Of a stretch of 64,000 nucleotides of DNA, positions 42,273-53,845 are shown in pieces. This DNA comes from Vitis vinifera (Eukaryota; Streptophyta; Magnoliopsida; Vitales; Vitaceae). The DNA lies in assembly GCF_030704535.1 (NCBI RefSeq), contig NC_081812.1, positions 22,543,501-22,607,500 on the forward strand, written 5' to 3'. The notes beneath the pieces were generated by a model that saw nothing but the letters and a program-made list of their open reading frames with translations, was not told where the DNA came from and did not search any database. How positions within the stretch are numbered: position 1 is the stretch's first letter; every line of letters starts with the position of its first letter. The translations under genes were made by a program, and so were the position numbers.

Positions 42273-42299
42273 GGGAGAAATTTGTGCTATTTTTAGGGT

Positions 42300-44640
42300 A
42301 GAAGAAGCTGTTTGTTAGAGGTGCTATGTTTAGTAGGTTTTGCAAGGAGTTAGTGGCTTATGTTAGTGGGTCAATATGGATGGTTCCTAGTGGTATCAAT
42401 GGTTTGACCATTTCAAACGCCTAGGGAAATAACGAATGGTACCAATTTTTTAATGTAGAACTATAAATTTTGAAATACAAACATTTAGGATTAAGTAAAA
42501 AAATATATATAAAGTAATAAAATCAAAATAAAAAGCAATGAAATAAAATATAAAATAATAATTACACATATTACATATAATATAATGATATTATTGATTA
42601 AGGGTGATAAACTTCAATATAATTCGTTAACACAGATTCAAACCTAATACATTTTTCACAAATTTGGATTGAGTATAATCATGTTTGAATATAATTTATA
42701 AGGTATGGCCTAAAGTATCATCATTGTTACAAAGACGAGATAAGGTGACAGATACTTCTTTGAAGTGAACGAGTTGTTCCAATCTAGCACGTAGAATAGA
42801 TATCGGAAAGATAAGACAATTCTTATAGGGCAAAGGAATACATAAAGATAAATCTTCATCCATGTGCATGGAAATAACTACAAGAGGGTTTGGTCTAGAT
42901 AAATAGGTTGTTATATCTAGAGTTTGACCTCGGCTATCAAAATGCAATAGTTGGCCTATAATTGGATCAAAGAATACCTTAAGATTCAATGATTGCAGAT
43001 AATATAATTAATTTAACTATAATTGTAATGTATTTAACCCATTCATTTCAAGCTTACATTTAAATAAATAAGTTAAATTAAATCATTAAAAATGTGACGT
43101 TAGGAGGCTAATCACATAGACTTATAAAAAATCTAAATCAACTTAATTATTAAACAAGATAACCTAATTATTATTAAATAGGTTAAATGGATAACATGAT
43201 ATATTACTTATTTAATTATGTCATATTTGATTTTATATTTTTAATTTAATTATTATTTAGGTTGTGGTATTTAGAAAAACGCTTTAAACTTTACTCATCA
43301 TAGATACAAACCACCGAAACTAATTTCCACTCTGCTGTTAATGCATATATATCGACGTTTAAAAAAGTAGTGGTCATTATTTGAAGGGCTTCATCTGGAA
43401 ACCAAGAATAGATAATTTTAATACAAGATTGAAATGGGTTTTCAAAAATTAAAAGTTACTTGGACCTAGAAAGTCTTATAGGAAGGAAAATGATATCTCA
43501 CAATTATGATAATGCGAAGACCATGGAAGAGATGAGTAAAAAAGTTTCTAATCCATATCCTCGTAAGAATATTGAGAATGTTTCGACAATTTTTATATTA
43601 TGCATTAAGTGTATAATATGTTTATGAAAAGCAAGTAAAAAAATATATATTTTTGAGGTAAAATAGAATTAATTAGTAATTATTTTCAAATTTTGAAAAT
43701 TAATTTTGAACCTATTGCCAAAAATAACCCTACCTCTCCACATTACTTGGTATCCCAGGCCCAGCCCCCTGAATTATTGAAAACTAATGAGTGATGAGTG
43801 ATGTCTGAATTCAAAGGATGTGGCGGTTGAAGTGAAAGCCACCCCCTCTCTGCTTTGGCCCACGATGACCAGAAAATTATCATTTCTGACAGCTTAACGG
43901 CTAGTTTTCCTTTCCATTTTATAACGCCACCTCACCTAATTTCACCTTCGTCGTGGACATGCCACCTCGCAATGCATCCTACGCCTTCCCCCCTTCTACA
44001 CCCATCATTTTTTTTATTCCTCTAAAAATAAATCACATAAAAAATTTAAATCTCTCCTAAAATTTTTAAAAATAATAAATGAAAAATAATGAAGAAAATA
44101 TTTAATAAAATTCCAAATTAATGAAAATTCAATGTATTTAATTAAAATCTAAGAAATTTTTAGTCCAAAATAATAATAATTAAAAGTATTTTTGACAATA
44201 AAACAAAAAATTATTTTCAAACAGATCCGGCCCTCTCATTCCACGTGTTTAAACGACTAATATACCCTAATACCCCTCACCCAAATCGAGGTAGATCTCA
44301 GTGATTTGATGTGACGCGGACTACGAAACGATTCGTGTTCCGAATCCAACGGACGCCATTGCATCTACGCCACGCCAACCCTCGCGATGAGAACATCGGG
44401 GAAAGTACACTGCATCGTAAACCACAAAAAGCTTCCGAAAAGCCCAATAAATCACTGCCACGTATGAGTACAGCCACGTGTTATCATATCATTACAAATG
44501 TCGAATTCAACGTTTGTGGCTTTGGGCCATTCTGGGCCCCAACGTTTCGGACCCGATACCGAACTGTCTCTCGCCGCGGGCCCACCGTAGTAGTATCCCA
44601 AAAGGCATAACAAAGCAATAAAAATGAGGATTTAAATCCC
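42300..44640. other. AT-rich interval with one orphan ORF
   Basis: Mostly AT-rich non-coding DNA. The only open stretch of note is 42696-42989 on -. Promoter sequences of the first + AG peptide lie in the last 250 bases (CACGTG G-box-like at 44475, GGGCCCC at 44534). Confidence 0.4.
42696..42989 (-). CDS. Orphan ORF, 97 residues, possibly a gene fragment
   Basis: An uninterrupted frame starts MNLKVFFDPIIGQLLHFDSR and ends DDTLGHTL, in a region that is otherwise full of stops. The composition is protein-like (mixed, with Arg, Cys, Met and His) rather than low-complexity. I do not recognise it. It could be a relic of a transposon or a captured gene piece. No promoter or splice partner was seen. 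Confidence 0.25.
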   Translation of the reverse strand: MNLKVFFDPIIGQLLHFDSRGQTLDITTYLSRPNPLVVISMHMDEDLSLCIPLPYKNCLIFPISILRARLEQLVHFKEVSVTLSRLCNNDDTLGHTL

Positions 44641-44741
44641 AATATTTCTCTATAAATTCAATCTCTCCGGCATCGAGCCAAACACACCTCACTTCTTTTC
44701 ACAGAACATCCTGCATAGCATTCAATACAGTATTCAACAGA

Positions 44742-44942
44742 ATGCATCCCGCCACTTTCGCTGCAATCCACATAATGATGATCGCATTTCTAGTGTTCGC
44801 GTTCGGATCTCCGGTTACGGCACAGGACGCCATAGCGCCTTCACCGGAAATGGACACCGGAGCTGCTTTTGCGCTGCCGGTTTCTGGTATTTTGGTTGTT
44901 TCTTCTGTTATAATATCTCTGAGCAGGGCTTTGTGGTGGTGA
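44742..44942 (+). CDS. AGP: Arabinogalactan peptide, divergent first member of the + array
   Basis: 66 residues: a signal peptide (about 1-27, ending GSPVTA), a mature core QDAIAPSPEMDTG, and a hydrophobic GPI signal (ALPVSGILVVSSVIISL) ending in an unusual Trp-Trp. The order TA-QD, PSP core, GAAFALPVSG matches the downstream members (SA-QD, PAPAPSPDAG, SAFSLPLSG), but the signal peptide does not start MAQVS. It has only one or two candidate hydroxyproline sites, fewer than the others. A TATA-like CTATAAATT lies near 44650, about 90 bp upstream. Confidence 0.75.
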   Translation: MHPATFAAIHIMMIAFLVFAFGSPVTAQDAIAPSPEMDTGAAFALPVSGILVVSSVIISLSRALWW

Positions 44943-45876
44943 ATTTCGAAGTTTTGGTACGTTGTCTGTAACTATGCCTCTGTTGCTGAGTATTGTGTGG
45001 ATGTGTGGTGAAGGTAAAAGAGGCTTTGTGCGATGTTTTTATGTTTCTGGTGGAGAGGAGGAGAGATGTGATTATGATTTTGCAATTGATGTGATTTTAT
45101 GAATGATAAATAAATTCACATTAATTAATTCTTTTTTTTTTTCTCTGTTCTGTTATCAAAGTTCTTCCAAAATAAATAAAAAATAAATTCTAATTAAAAA
45201 AAACACACTTACACACAAAAAAGTTATATATTAAAAAAATTAAAATTAAAAGCAGTTTCTTTATAAGCCAAACTAAGCTGTGTACCGGCTTTAAGATGTT
45301 GTTGGCTTTTCTTAAATGTGAATTTTCAGGATCGAGATATTTAGATTGTCATCAAATCAAGTGGATCTTCTGTAAATCCTAATCGAAAATATATAATTAA
45401 GAAAAATTCATATTTATATATTCTTAAAACAAATTATCATTATGCATTAGCATCTAAATATAAAAATATAAAATAAGAATACAATCAAAAGTATAAAACT
45501 TATTTAAAATTTACAAAAATGATAATATATACCTAGAAAACATTAATATTTCTAATTTCAAAAAGGCAACAGCAGAGGCATATACCCCTCCACCTGATTA
45601 ATGTATTTTTAATTTATTATGAATAAAATTAAATAAATTTAATTTAAATAAATATAAAGACATAAAACTTAGAAACCAAACGATCAATCTATGAAAAAAA
45701 TTCTTGACCATGTTTGTGCTAATATTATATAATTAAAAATAATGAAAAATAATCCCAAATAATTAAATTAAATTAGATTTGAAATAATTTTCCATCATGT
45801 CTCTTCGAGGAAGAAATTTTTTTAAGAAACGATGGCACAGCAAAGTAAAATGTCACAGAGCCCACCACCAACCTGG

Positions 45877-45962
45877 TCAGCTATTTGTACACGTGGCAAT
45901 TATACGTGGCTGCTAAATTTTCACACTGGGGTCCACAGTTCCTCTAAAATCCCCTATTTATA
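45877..45962 (+). promoter_or_regulatory. Degenerate array-type promoter of the pseudogene at 46070
   Basis: TCAGCTATTTGTACACGTGG resembles the TGAGCTGTT element and flank of the intact copies but is altered. CACTGGGGTCCACA and TATTTATA (45955-45962) follow in the usual order. The promoter is recognisable but has decayed together with the gene. Confidence 0.5.
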
Positions 45963-46069
45963 GACTCCTTGTTCACAAACCCTGGTCATACTGTCAGTGT
46001 CCGATTCCTGAGTCTGTGTTTCCTACTTTCCTCTGAGCTTTGGAGTTGGTTCATCTTCATCATTCACCA

Positions 46070-46262
46070 ATGGCGTAAGATAGCATCGGCCTTCGTGCTC
46101 ATTCTCGCGGTGGCGATCTTTGCGGCCGCTACCACTGTCTCGGCGAACAATGAGGCTCCGGCGCCTGCTCCGTCTGCTGCATCATCGTTCTACTCACCGG
46201 TGTCCAGTGTTTTTGTTGTCTCTTTGGTCGCCTTCTCTGTTTTTGCTCTCTTGAAACATTGA
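46070..46262 (+). pseudogene. AGP: AG-peptide pseudogene, early stop and frameshift
   Basis: The start region is homologous to ATGGCGCAAGTTAGCATCG of the intact copies but reads ATG GCG TAA, a stop at codon 3. Compared with GCGAAGGCC in the others, 5 bases are missing shortly after, so the remaining frame (AFVLILAVAIFAAATTVSA, PAPAPS core, hydrophobic end ALLKH) is out of phase with this ATG. No other in-frame ATG lies upstream in that frame; only a TTG is found. The GPI signal is intact in itself. The locus looks untranslatable as an AG peptide. Confidence 0.85.
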
Positions 46263-47384
46263 GTTTCGATGCGTTGAAGATTGCGTGAGGCGATTTAGGA
46301 TTCCATGGGATTCATTCATTCGCTGCATTAGTTTTATAAATGAATTTATTGTGATCGCTGCATTAGTGTTAATTTATTCTAATGTATTGATCTGTTATTC
46401 CCTTTCTGGATCTCTGTTCTTGCCTCGGCAATTACTGTGATTAATAAAGTATCCTTTGTCAGTCTCTGCAATAGATTCTAAAAATATGAATGATCTATTC
46501 TTGATGATTTTGCCACAATTTCTTGCTGTTGATTCTTTTATTACAAGCAGAACTAGGCAAAACAAAAATTAAGTGCTTGTTTGGAACCTCTTAATGAAAA
46601 CAGATTTATGACCTTTGGAGCAGAAAAATTATCCTGAAAACAAACAGTGTTTTATTAGCGTAAGTTGTATGTTAACCTTTTTTTCTGGCACGAAAACATT
46701 GAAGTATTTACAAAAGGATTGGACTTATTTTGGTTTCTCAAATTTAAGAAATTCAATCTATAACGAAAAGTGAGAGAATAGGTTTTCTCAAATTGTGGAA
46801 TAGCCTAAACACTTTCACATATTTTTTATTTCAGATTTCAGTAATAATAGGATGGTTCCCTTTCTTTTGATTTTACCGAAATCAAGCAAATAAGCCATTA
46901 GAGTGTTTTGTTGTATATGTAGATTGATGCATATTATTGTAGTGGATAATAAAACAAATTAATTATTATTTTTTTGTATGTATTTTTAAGAGAATTATTT
47001 ATTGTGTTTTTTCATAAAACATTGCAAATAATTTTTTAATATTATAAATGATTTTTTAGATTTTAAAACTATTTTTAAAATTTGGTTAAACACCAATTTT
47101 TTGTTTTTTAAGTATATATTTTTAAACTAAAAACACTTTTTAAAATTATTGTCTAAAGCAAATGATACTATGATAAAACAGTTAAAAAAAATAGTACTTT
47201 GAAAATTTTGCTTTTAAAAGTTAATTATTATTTCATTATTTTATAATTTAGAAGCGTTATTTAATTAAAGTACTTTTGACTATGAGCTTCTTAAGCTTTT
47301 AAGAATATACTAATATAATTATTTGTCAACTTAAGCCTTTTAAACTTTTAAGAGTATAAGAATACAATTTTCAAAATTTGATTT

Positions 47385-47515
47385 AGAGTATGTTTGATAG
47401 TTATTTTGAGAAGTGTTTTTAGTTTTTTTATTTTTTTTTTATTTTTTTATTTTTTTATCTTTAAAATATAAAAAATATTATAAATACTTCATAAAATTGC
47501 TATGAAACGCACTCT
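47385..47515. mobile_element. Small MITE candidate
   Basis: 131 bp with imperfect inverted ends: AGAGTATGTTTGATAGTTAT on the left and AGAGTGCGTTTCATAGCAAT as the reverse complement of the right. The interior is pure AT-rich DNA. No clear target duplication, so confidence is moderate. Confidence 0.4.
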
Positions 47516-47757
47516 TATTCAAATGTTAAATGTGAGTTAAGAAATATATTTTTATTAAATTAAAACTTTTAAAACAAAATAAAAAATCTAATTTTTTTAA
47601 TAAGAATATTTTTAAATATAATTACTAAACATAAAATTCAATTTCCTATACTAGATTAAGATATTTCTTCTAATATAATTATGAGATAATTTTGACGAAG
47701 AGATTGTCATGAACAAAATTTATTGTTTACGAAAATACACTAATTTTTAGTTATTAA

Positions 47758-48223
47758 TAGGGATGACAATGGGGCAAATTTTTTCGACTACCTGTCCTGC
47801 TCCATCCCTAATGGGACGATGTTCAATTTTAATAAACGGGTTTGAAATTTTTTTTAGAAATCGGGGGCAGGGGATTTTCCCCGTCCCATCCTAATTATAT
47901 ATAAAAATAATTTAATTTAAAATTTTAAATTATTTTAATTTAATTTTTATTTTAGTATTTTTAATATACAGATAATAATAAAATAAGTTATAAAAATATA
48001 ATAATTTAATTATTTATAAATATATATTTATTTTAATGTAATTAAAAATTTTAAAATAATTTTAAAGAAAATTAAAATTCAAAAAAAAGTTAAACGGAAC
48101 GGGACGGGACGGGGCGGGCATAAGAATTTATCATACATTTAATTTTTTAAATGGGACTGGGATGAGAATTATTTTGAATAAATGGGGTGGGATTGGGATG
48201 GAAGTGACCCGTTGTCATCCCTA
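47758..48223. mobile_element. MITE with GGGATGACAA ends and TA target duplication
   Basis: About 462 bp between TA dinucleotides. Left end GGGATGACAATGGGG, right end reverse complement GGGATGACAACGGG. Internal G/C-rich blocks (ACGGGACGGGACGGGG, GGGGCAGGGGATTTTCCCCG) stand out from the AT-rich surroundings and are typical of this widespread plant element type. No coding capacity. A 2-bp TA duplication suggests a mariner/Stowaway-type or related transposase, but this is not proven. Confidence 0.65.
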
Positions 48224-49025
48224 GTTATCATCTTCTTTAAATGTTTTTTTATATTTATATTTATTGAAAGTCCACATGTGATTGGAGCAAGTAATAACTT
48301 CTTATAACATAGATAACCCTATTCTAGTTATTAGTTATATAAAAAATTATTTTCTTTCAATTATAAGTGCTCATATTTTTAAAAACACAACATTTAGTTT
48401 GTGCTCTCGAAAACACGATGTTTAGTTTGTGTTATTAAGAACACAACTTGGTTCGAATTCTCAATGGCATGACTGATTACTAGGTATTGTTTCATGTGAT
48501 CATAGGGGACTTTTTATTAATGGTACTTTAGTTAATTTTGATATTGATTAATTATAAAAAAGAATATCAACATTAAATAGTTACATGCGATGAGTACCCT
48601 TCTACATTTCACAATTTTGTATTTTCTCAAATTTCACGCTTTTTTCATTTATTAACAATAATAACACTTTTTATACTACAATTATGTTACAAAACACTTT
48701 ATATTCCCTATTAATTTAATTATTTTTTAAATATAATTACAGAAAAAAAAAATTAGTTTATGATGTTTATGTTTAAAATAGAAATATCCATACCATATCT
48801 ATAGGTCGGTCATTAATGAATTTAAATTTGAAAAAGCATAATAATTATCCTTTTTAAGAAAATTGGATAAAATAATCTCTGAAGTAAAAAGGACGACGGA
48901 ACTTCAATGGTAAATCTTTTGTCTTTTGGCCCAGTCCTAGAGAGACGTTAGGTGGTTCTTAAAAGACAAAAGGGAAAAGGTTTGGCGCCTTCTCAGTTCT
49001 CCCACCCAACCGACCTCGGTGTGGA

Positions 49026-49129
49026 CCAATCGGCACATGCAAAATGAGCTGTTGGTACAGGTGGCAGCATCTGACCATCTGTCACTATTCACTGTGGGGT
49101 CCATACGTGATCAAACCGCCTATATATAG
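49026..49129 (+). promoter_or_regulatory. Promoter module of AG-peptide copy A
   Basis: CCAAT (49026-49030), ACATG (49035-49039), TGAGCTGTT (49045-49053), GTGGGGTCC (about 49094) and TATATATA (49121), with the ATG 147 bp after the TATA start. The same order occurs in copies B, C and D, and partly in E and the pseudogene at 62833. Confidence 0.75.
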
Positions 49130-49267
49130 ACCCCTCGTTCTAAAGCCCCAGCCAGATCTAGTCGGTTCTCCAGTCCTGAATAGTTCCTCCTGTTTCTCCG
49201 TCTCCGGTTGGTTCTACTTCTCTGTTCTCTTTCAGATTTCGAGTTGGCTTTGCTCTATCCTTCATCA

Positions 49268-49471
49268 ATGGCGCAAGTTAGCATCGCGAAGGCCTTAATG
49301 CTCGTTTTCGTAGTCGCGATCTTCTCTGCGGCTGCCACAGTCTCGGCGCTGGATAACTCACCTGCGCCGGCCCCATCGCCGGACGCTGGATCGGCGTTCT
49401 CCCTCCCGCTATCCGGCGCTGTTGTTGCCTCCTCTCTCGTTTTTTCTCTACTCGCCTTTTTGAAGTACTGA
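49268..49471 (+). CDS. AGP: Arabinogalactan peptide, array copy A
   Basis: 67 residues: a signal peptide starting MAQVSIAKALMLVFVVAIFS and ending ATVSA; a mature core of about 15 residues LDNSPAPAPSPDAG with Ala-Pro/Ser-Pro repeats expected to carry arabinogalactan; a likely GPI attachment around DAGS; and a hydrophobic tail (LPLSGAVVASSLVFSLLAFL) ending KY. AG peptides of this kind (AGP12-15/21 group in Arabidopsis) are GPI-anchored to the plasma membrane or cell wall. The residue after the cleavage site is Leu (CTG) where most copies have Gln (CAG), a change shared only with copy B. The upstream ORF extension is ignored because MAQVS is conserved in all copies. Confidence 0.92.
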   Translation: MAQVSIAKALMLVFVVAIFSAAATVSALDNSPAPAPSPDAGSAFSLPLSGAVVASSLVFSLLAFLKY

Positions 49472-50270
49472 GTTTGGCTATGAGAAGTTTTTATCGTGGA
49501 GATCGTGGATTCATTCTGTAGAGACTTTGATGATTGTATTTGATTTATTCATGATCTACATTATTTATTTATTTTTAAGTAAATAAAATTTTAATTAATT
49601 TTGTTACATTGATCTGTCTATTCCCTTTCTGATTCCCTCTTACGCAAATTTTGCTTGCTTTTGATTTAAAAAAGAATGCTTCAGAAATCACAGTGAAAAG
49701 AATATTCATCAGGATTATAGATTTCAAAAGCAACTCCAACAAATTAGTATATTGTTATCAATCAATATTTGAAGATTAATTTTTTTTTAAATTTAATTAG
49801 GAGATAAATTTGCAATGTAAAATTCTGGATAAAAATTATTTAGCATGAATCATTTTTTATGATGCAACGCCCCTGGAGGTGTAAAATGGAGAATTAAAAA
49901 GGAACTAAAGCATCAATGGCAACTTTTTTCTAGAAAATGACATTAAAATTTGAATTTAAGTCACAATCCACTATCCACATTGGTTATTAAGATTAAAATA
50001 GAGTTATTGGATGAAAGATTTTGAGTGTACAAGAATTTTAGAAGATTTAATGTTCTTCTACATTGAAAGAAACATATTTAGGAACATTCAAATCTAAAGT
50101 AAATTTTTTTTATTTCTTTAAATCTAGGTCCGTTTATATTTAATAATGCATGCTTTCTTCCTTTGCTTAGGATCTAGAGGCCTAGGAAAGTTTTTTCTGC
50201 TCTTAATGTGATAATGGGATAGGGAATGAAGAAATCTAAAATTTCCTACAACAAGAATATCATAGCCTAA
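49472..50270. other. 3' flank of copy A
   Basis: 3' UTR and spacer. It is homologous to the 3' flank of copy B for about 180 bp, and again patchily around 49864-49930 versus 54294-54365. Confidence 0.6.
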
Positions 50271-50279
50271 TTTGAAGTT

Positions 50280-52330
50280 GAGAAATGTATGTTAATGTTA
50301 TACTTTGTGCAATAAATTTAGTAAAATAGTCACCAAGAATGTTATTGCTAATTTGATAAAAGGAGAAAAATTAGATGACAATAATTATGATATATAACGT
50401 AGAAAAATTCATTACCTATTAAGTGAACAAGAGATCTTGAAGACCTTAACTAATGTCATGATCCAATCCAAAGAAGAGAATTTAGCTTAACATCACCATG
50501 ATTTGGAAACTTATTATTCTTTGTGTTAGAAAAAAAAAAAAAAAAGACTAATCCAACCTACGGTAATCACCCTAGGGGGGTGAATAGGGTGATGATCTAT
50601 TTTTCTAAATTTAAACTATGTGAATGTTAGAAACATATATATGCAAGTATATAATAAAACAATATAAAAACAATTACAAATAAAGTAAAGGAATGGGGAA
50701 AAGATAATGTAAACATAAGATTTTTATAGTGGTTCGGCGCAACCCGACCTACATCCATTCTCCTCCAACATTAATCCCAAACTTAGATTATTCTTTTCAA
50801 ATATATGCAAATAATTTCACAAACTCCTAGTATAAAACTTTAGACTCAAATGATACATGTAAACTAGGATTGAATAGTGTACTAAAGATATACAAGTTTT
50901 AGAACAATGATGTACTAAAAAACACTTTTCCAAAGCTCAAATATATTTAAGAAATGTTTAGGAAGGTTAAACTCATAAAATAATAAAGATTTGAGTCTTT
51001 TTATAAAATAAAAAAGTCAAACTAGTCATTGGGGGGTCGACCGATCAATTTGGGGGTCGAATGATTAACTAGGCGTTAGTATTTAATATTTGGCAAGTGG
51101 TCGTTGGACCTCGATTGGTTACTATTCATACATTGACTGGTTTAGGTGGGGGTCGATCGGTTATTGTTTACACATTGACCGATAGAATAATTGTTTTGGA
51201 AGAGATATAAGGTTTTTTTGCACCCCTTGACGGATTAAGCTAGGGGGTCGACCGATTCCTCATCCAGTTCAACCAGTTGAGCCGTTTTTGGCTTAATAAC
51301 CAACCTTTTAAATAAGTTTGGAAAACATTTGATATAAGGATTTAGTTGAAAACATGGAATCATCTAAATTTAAAAAATTTAAAACAAAATAACTCTTAGA
51401 TGATTTTGGTGCATAAGTAAAGAATATAATGCATGAAAATCATAGTGCACCAATAACCTTACAAAGAGATCTCATAAAATTTGGGTTTTGAAAAACACTT
51501 CTCTTTGAGATCTTCTTTTTCTTCGTAATTTTTCTTTGACTTGATTTGTCTTTGTAATTGTCATTTTGAAAATCGTCTTACCTAATCACACTTAAAATAT
51601 AATTATTAGTTCTAAACCATATTTTGTTATCATCAAAACCAAGATTAATCAAACTTTGGTTTCACACTTGTGTTAAAAGAGACTATTGTTCATGTTTCAC
51701 TATAGTAACATGCACAATGACTTAATATGGGAGTTTGAGAATTGTCCCACTGCTTAAGACATGTGGAATAAGCTTAAGATTGCCTATGGTTTGACATATG
51801 CAACTAGGTTGCGAGTGCTCACTTTGTAGTTCGAGTAATATGTCTTGGACCCCAAACACACCATGTTTAAACATTTTAGGATAATGTCAGTAATAATTCG
51901 TGATTTAAAGGTAGTCAATAATAACCTAACTTATGAGTAACAAGTCACAATTGTTATTTGTTATTTACTTGAATCATAAGGACAAATAAAACTTAATACT
52001 CATGCATAATGAGAATATTAAAACTTTTACTAATATTTTTCACCAGATTAAGTTAGAAAATGAGTGTTTAGGGCTATGACATACCACACTTGTCGCCCAT
52101 GCAGGGTACAACATGGTAATAAGCCTAAACATAAGGGACAAGGAAAACACGGTTAGACAATTGGAAACTTGGGCCGAAAAAAAGGAAATCATAATAAAAA
52201 TAGAAAAAAAAAAAAAAAAAAAAGCAAATGAGGTGAAAATAAGGATAAGCATAAAAAAAAATGCTACAACTATGGAAAACTAGGTGTCTCTGCTCGTGAG
52301 TGTATTAAGCTAAAGAAGGTATAGCCATAT
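50280..52330 (+). mobile_element. Decayed Ty1/copia gag with a nested insertion
   Basis: In broken frames on + the segment reads like a copia gag start: EKLDDNNYD, RRKIHYLLSEQEILKTL and DLETYYSL up to 50520, then SNMHNDLIWEFE, TAKDMW-like and TYATRLRVLTL from about 51700. Near 52262-52320 is a damaged zinc knuckle, CYNYGKLGVSAREC, in which the second Cys and the His of CCHC are lost. Many stops are present. No pol domains or LTRs were seen. It separates copies A and B of the AG-peptide array. Confidence 0.65.
50515..51680. mobile_element. Insertion of about 1.1 kb nested in the gag relic
   Basis: The gag reading is interrupted exactly where an 8-base repeat TTGTGTTA occurs at both edges (about 50518 and 51670). 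The inserted DNA begins with an A-run, contains CACCCTAGGGGGGTGAATAG (about 50568), and has several GGGGGTCGACCGATT-like repeats at 51030-51260. No ORF. The type is not resolved; it could be a non-autonomous retroelement. Confidence 0.5.
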
Positions 52331-53617
52331 CCTAATTTTCGACATGGTGGACTGTAGGCTTAGGAGCAATAAAACATGTAACAAGGAATAAAGTGACATT
52401 GGGTGGTTGGCGCCGTGTTTTTACTTGACGTGTTTTATAGTTTCTTAAAAAGTTTTTTCCTCCTCAAGGAGACAACGATGGAAAATTAATTCATATTTAA
52501 TTTATATCAATTGGTATTATTTTTCATTTTTTAATTATATAATATTGGCACAAATATGGAGAGATTTTTTTTCATAGATTTGTTTCTAAGTTTTATTTCT
52601 TTATATATTTATTCAAATTAATTTTATTTAATCTTATTTATAATAAATTAAAAATACATTAATTAGGTGGCGGGGTATGCTTCTACTGTTACCTTTTTAA
52701 AGTTAGAAATATTAATGTTTTCTAATTATATATTTTATTTTTGTAAATTTTAAAAATGCCTCTTATTTCTTATTTTTTATTTTTAAAAATAGAAAATAAA
52801 AATAAATTTGACAATCATATATAAAAAGGTACATTTGTTTATGTTGACACATCATAGATGAGTGTTGTTTGTTGTACAGGAAAAAAATAAATATTATTAT
52901 AGAATTCTTATTTTACAACCTTTTAAAAGCTTAATTATTGTGAAATAATATTTAATGTAATTTAATAATGAATATATATATTTACAAAATTCATATTTTT
53001 TTATCAACATACCCCATATTAATATTAAATATAACAAATTATATTATATAAATATTAATTTTTTCAACAACATAACTTCAAAATATCTATTATTATTTCT
53101 TATATCATTTTTAATTATTTTTTAAGTTTTTATTAATTTTCATTTTATCAAAATTATGTCTCAAAATATTTATTGATATTTTTATTTATATATCTATAAA
53201 ATCAAATTACTAATACATCAATAAAAATCAATATTTTTATCCTTACTTACAAAGCGCTTTATATTTTCTATCAATTTAATTATTTTTAAAATATAATTAC
53301 TGAGAAAAAATAGTATATAATGTTTATATTTAAAATAAAAATATCCATATATCTAGGTCAGTCAAGATTACTAATGAATTTAAATTTCAAAAAAAAAAAA
53401 ATATATATATATATATATATAAACAGGCACAATAATTATCGTTTTAACAAAAATAAGATAAAATTATCTCTGATGTGAAAAGGAGAACAGAACCCTGCTT
53501 GAATGGGAACTCTTTTTCTTTTGGTCCAGCCTAGAGAGACGTTAGGTGGTTCTCAAAAGGCGAAATAAGATTTAAGGAAAAGGTTCGGCGCCTTCTCCCA
53601 CCCAACGGATCTCGCTG
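52330..53617. other. AT-rich spacer upstream of copy B
   Basis: Non-coding. A (TA)n run lies at 53400-53421. From about 53230 the sequence is homologous to the region upstream of copy A. Confidence 0.6.
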
Positions 53618-53621
53618 TGGA

Positions 53622-53737
53622 CCAATGGGCACATGACAAATGAGCTGTTTGGTACAGGTGGCAGCATCTGACCATCTGTCACTATTCACTGTGGGGTCCA
53701 CACGTCTCCCCCACACGGTCACACCGCCTATATATAG
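53622..53737 (+). promoter_or_regulatory. Promoter module of AG-peptide copy B
   Basis: CCAAT (53622-53626), ACATG (53631-53635), TGAGCTGTT (53641-53649), GTGGGGTCCACAC (from 53691) and TATATATAG (53729-53737). The TATA start is 117 bp before the ATG. Confidence 0.75.
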
Positions 53738-53845
53738 ACCCCTGATTCTGAAGCATTAGCCATATCTACTCATTCTCCCGAATACTTTCTTCTGCTTCTC
53801 TGTTCTCTTTCAGATTTCGAGTTGGCTTTGCTCTATCCTTCGTCA

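Larger units (their letters stand above)
46263..49024. other. AT-rich interval with small transposon relics
   Basis: Between the pseudogene and copy A. It contains a possible short MITE (47385-47515) and a MITE with TA duplications (47758-48223). Upstream sequence of copy A from about 48640 is homologous to 53230 onward. No genes. Confidence 0.5.

Noticed and set aside
44475-44590. TGAGCTGTT-type module upstream of the first array member
   Set aside because: Looked for but absent; only a G-box-like CACGTG and GGGCCCC were found, so this member was not counted with the shared module.
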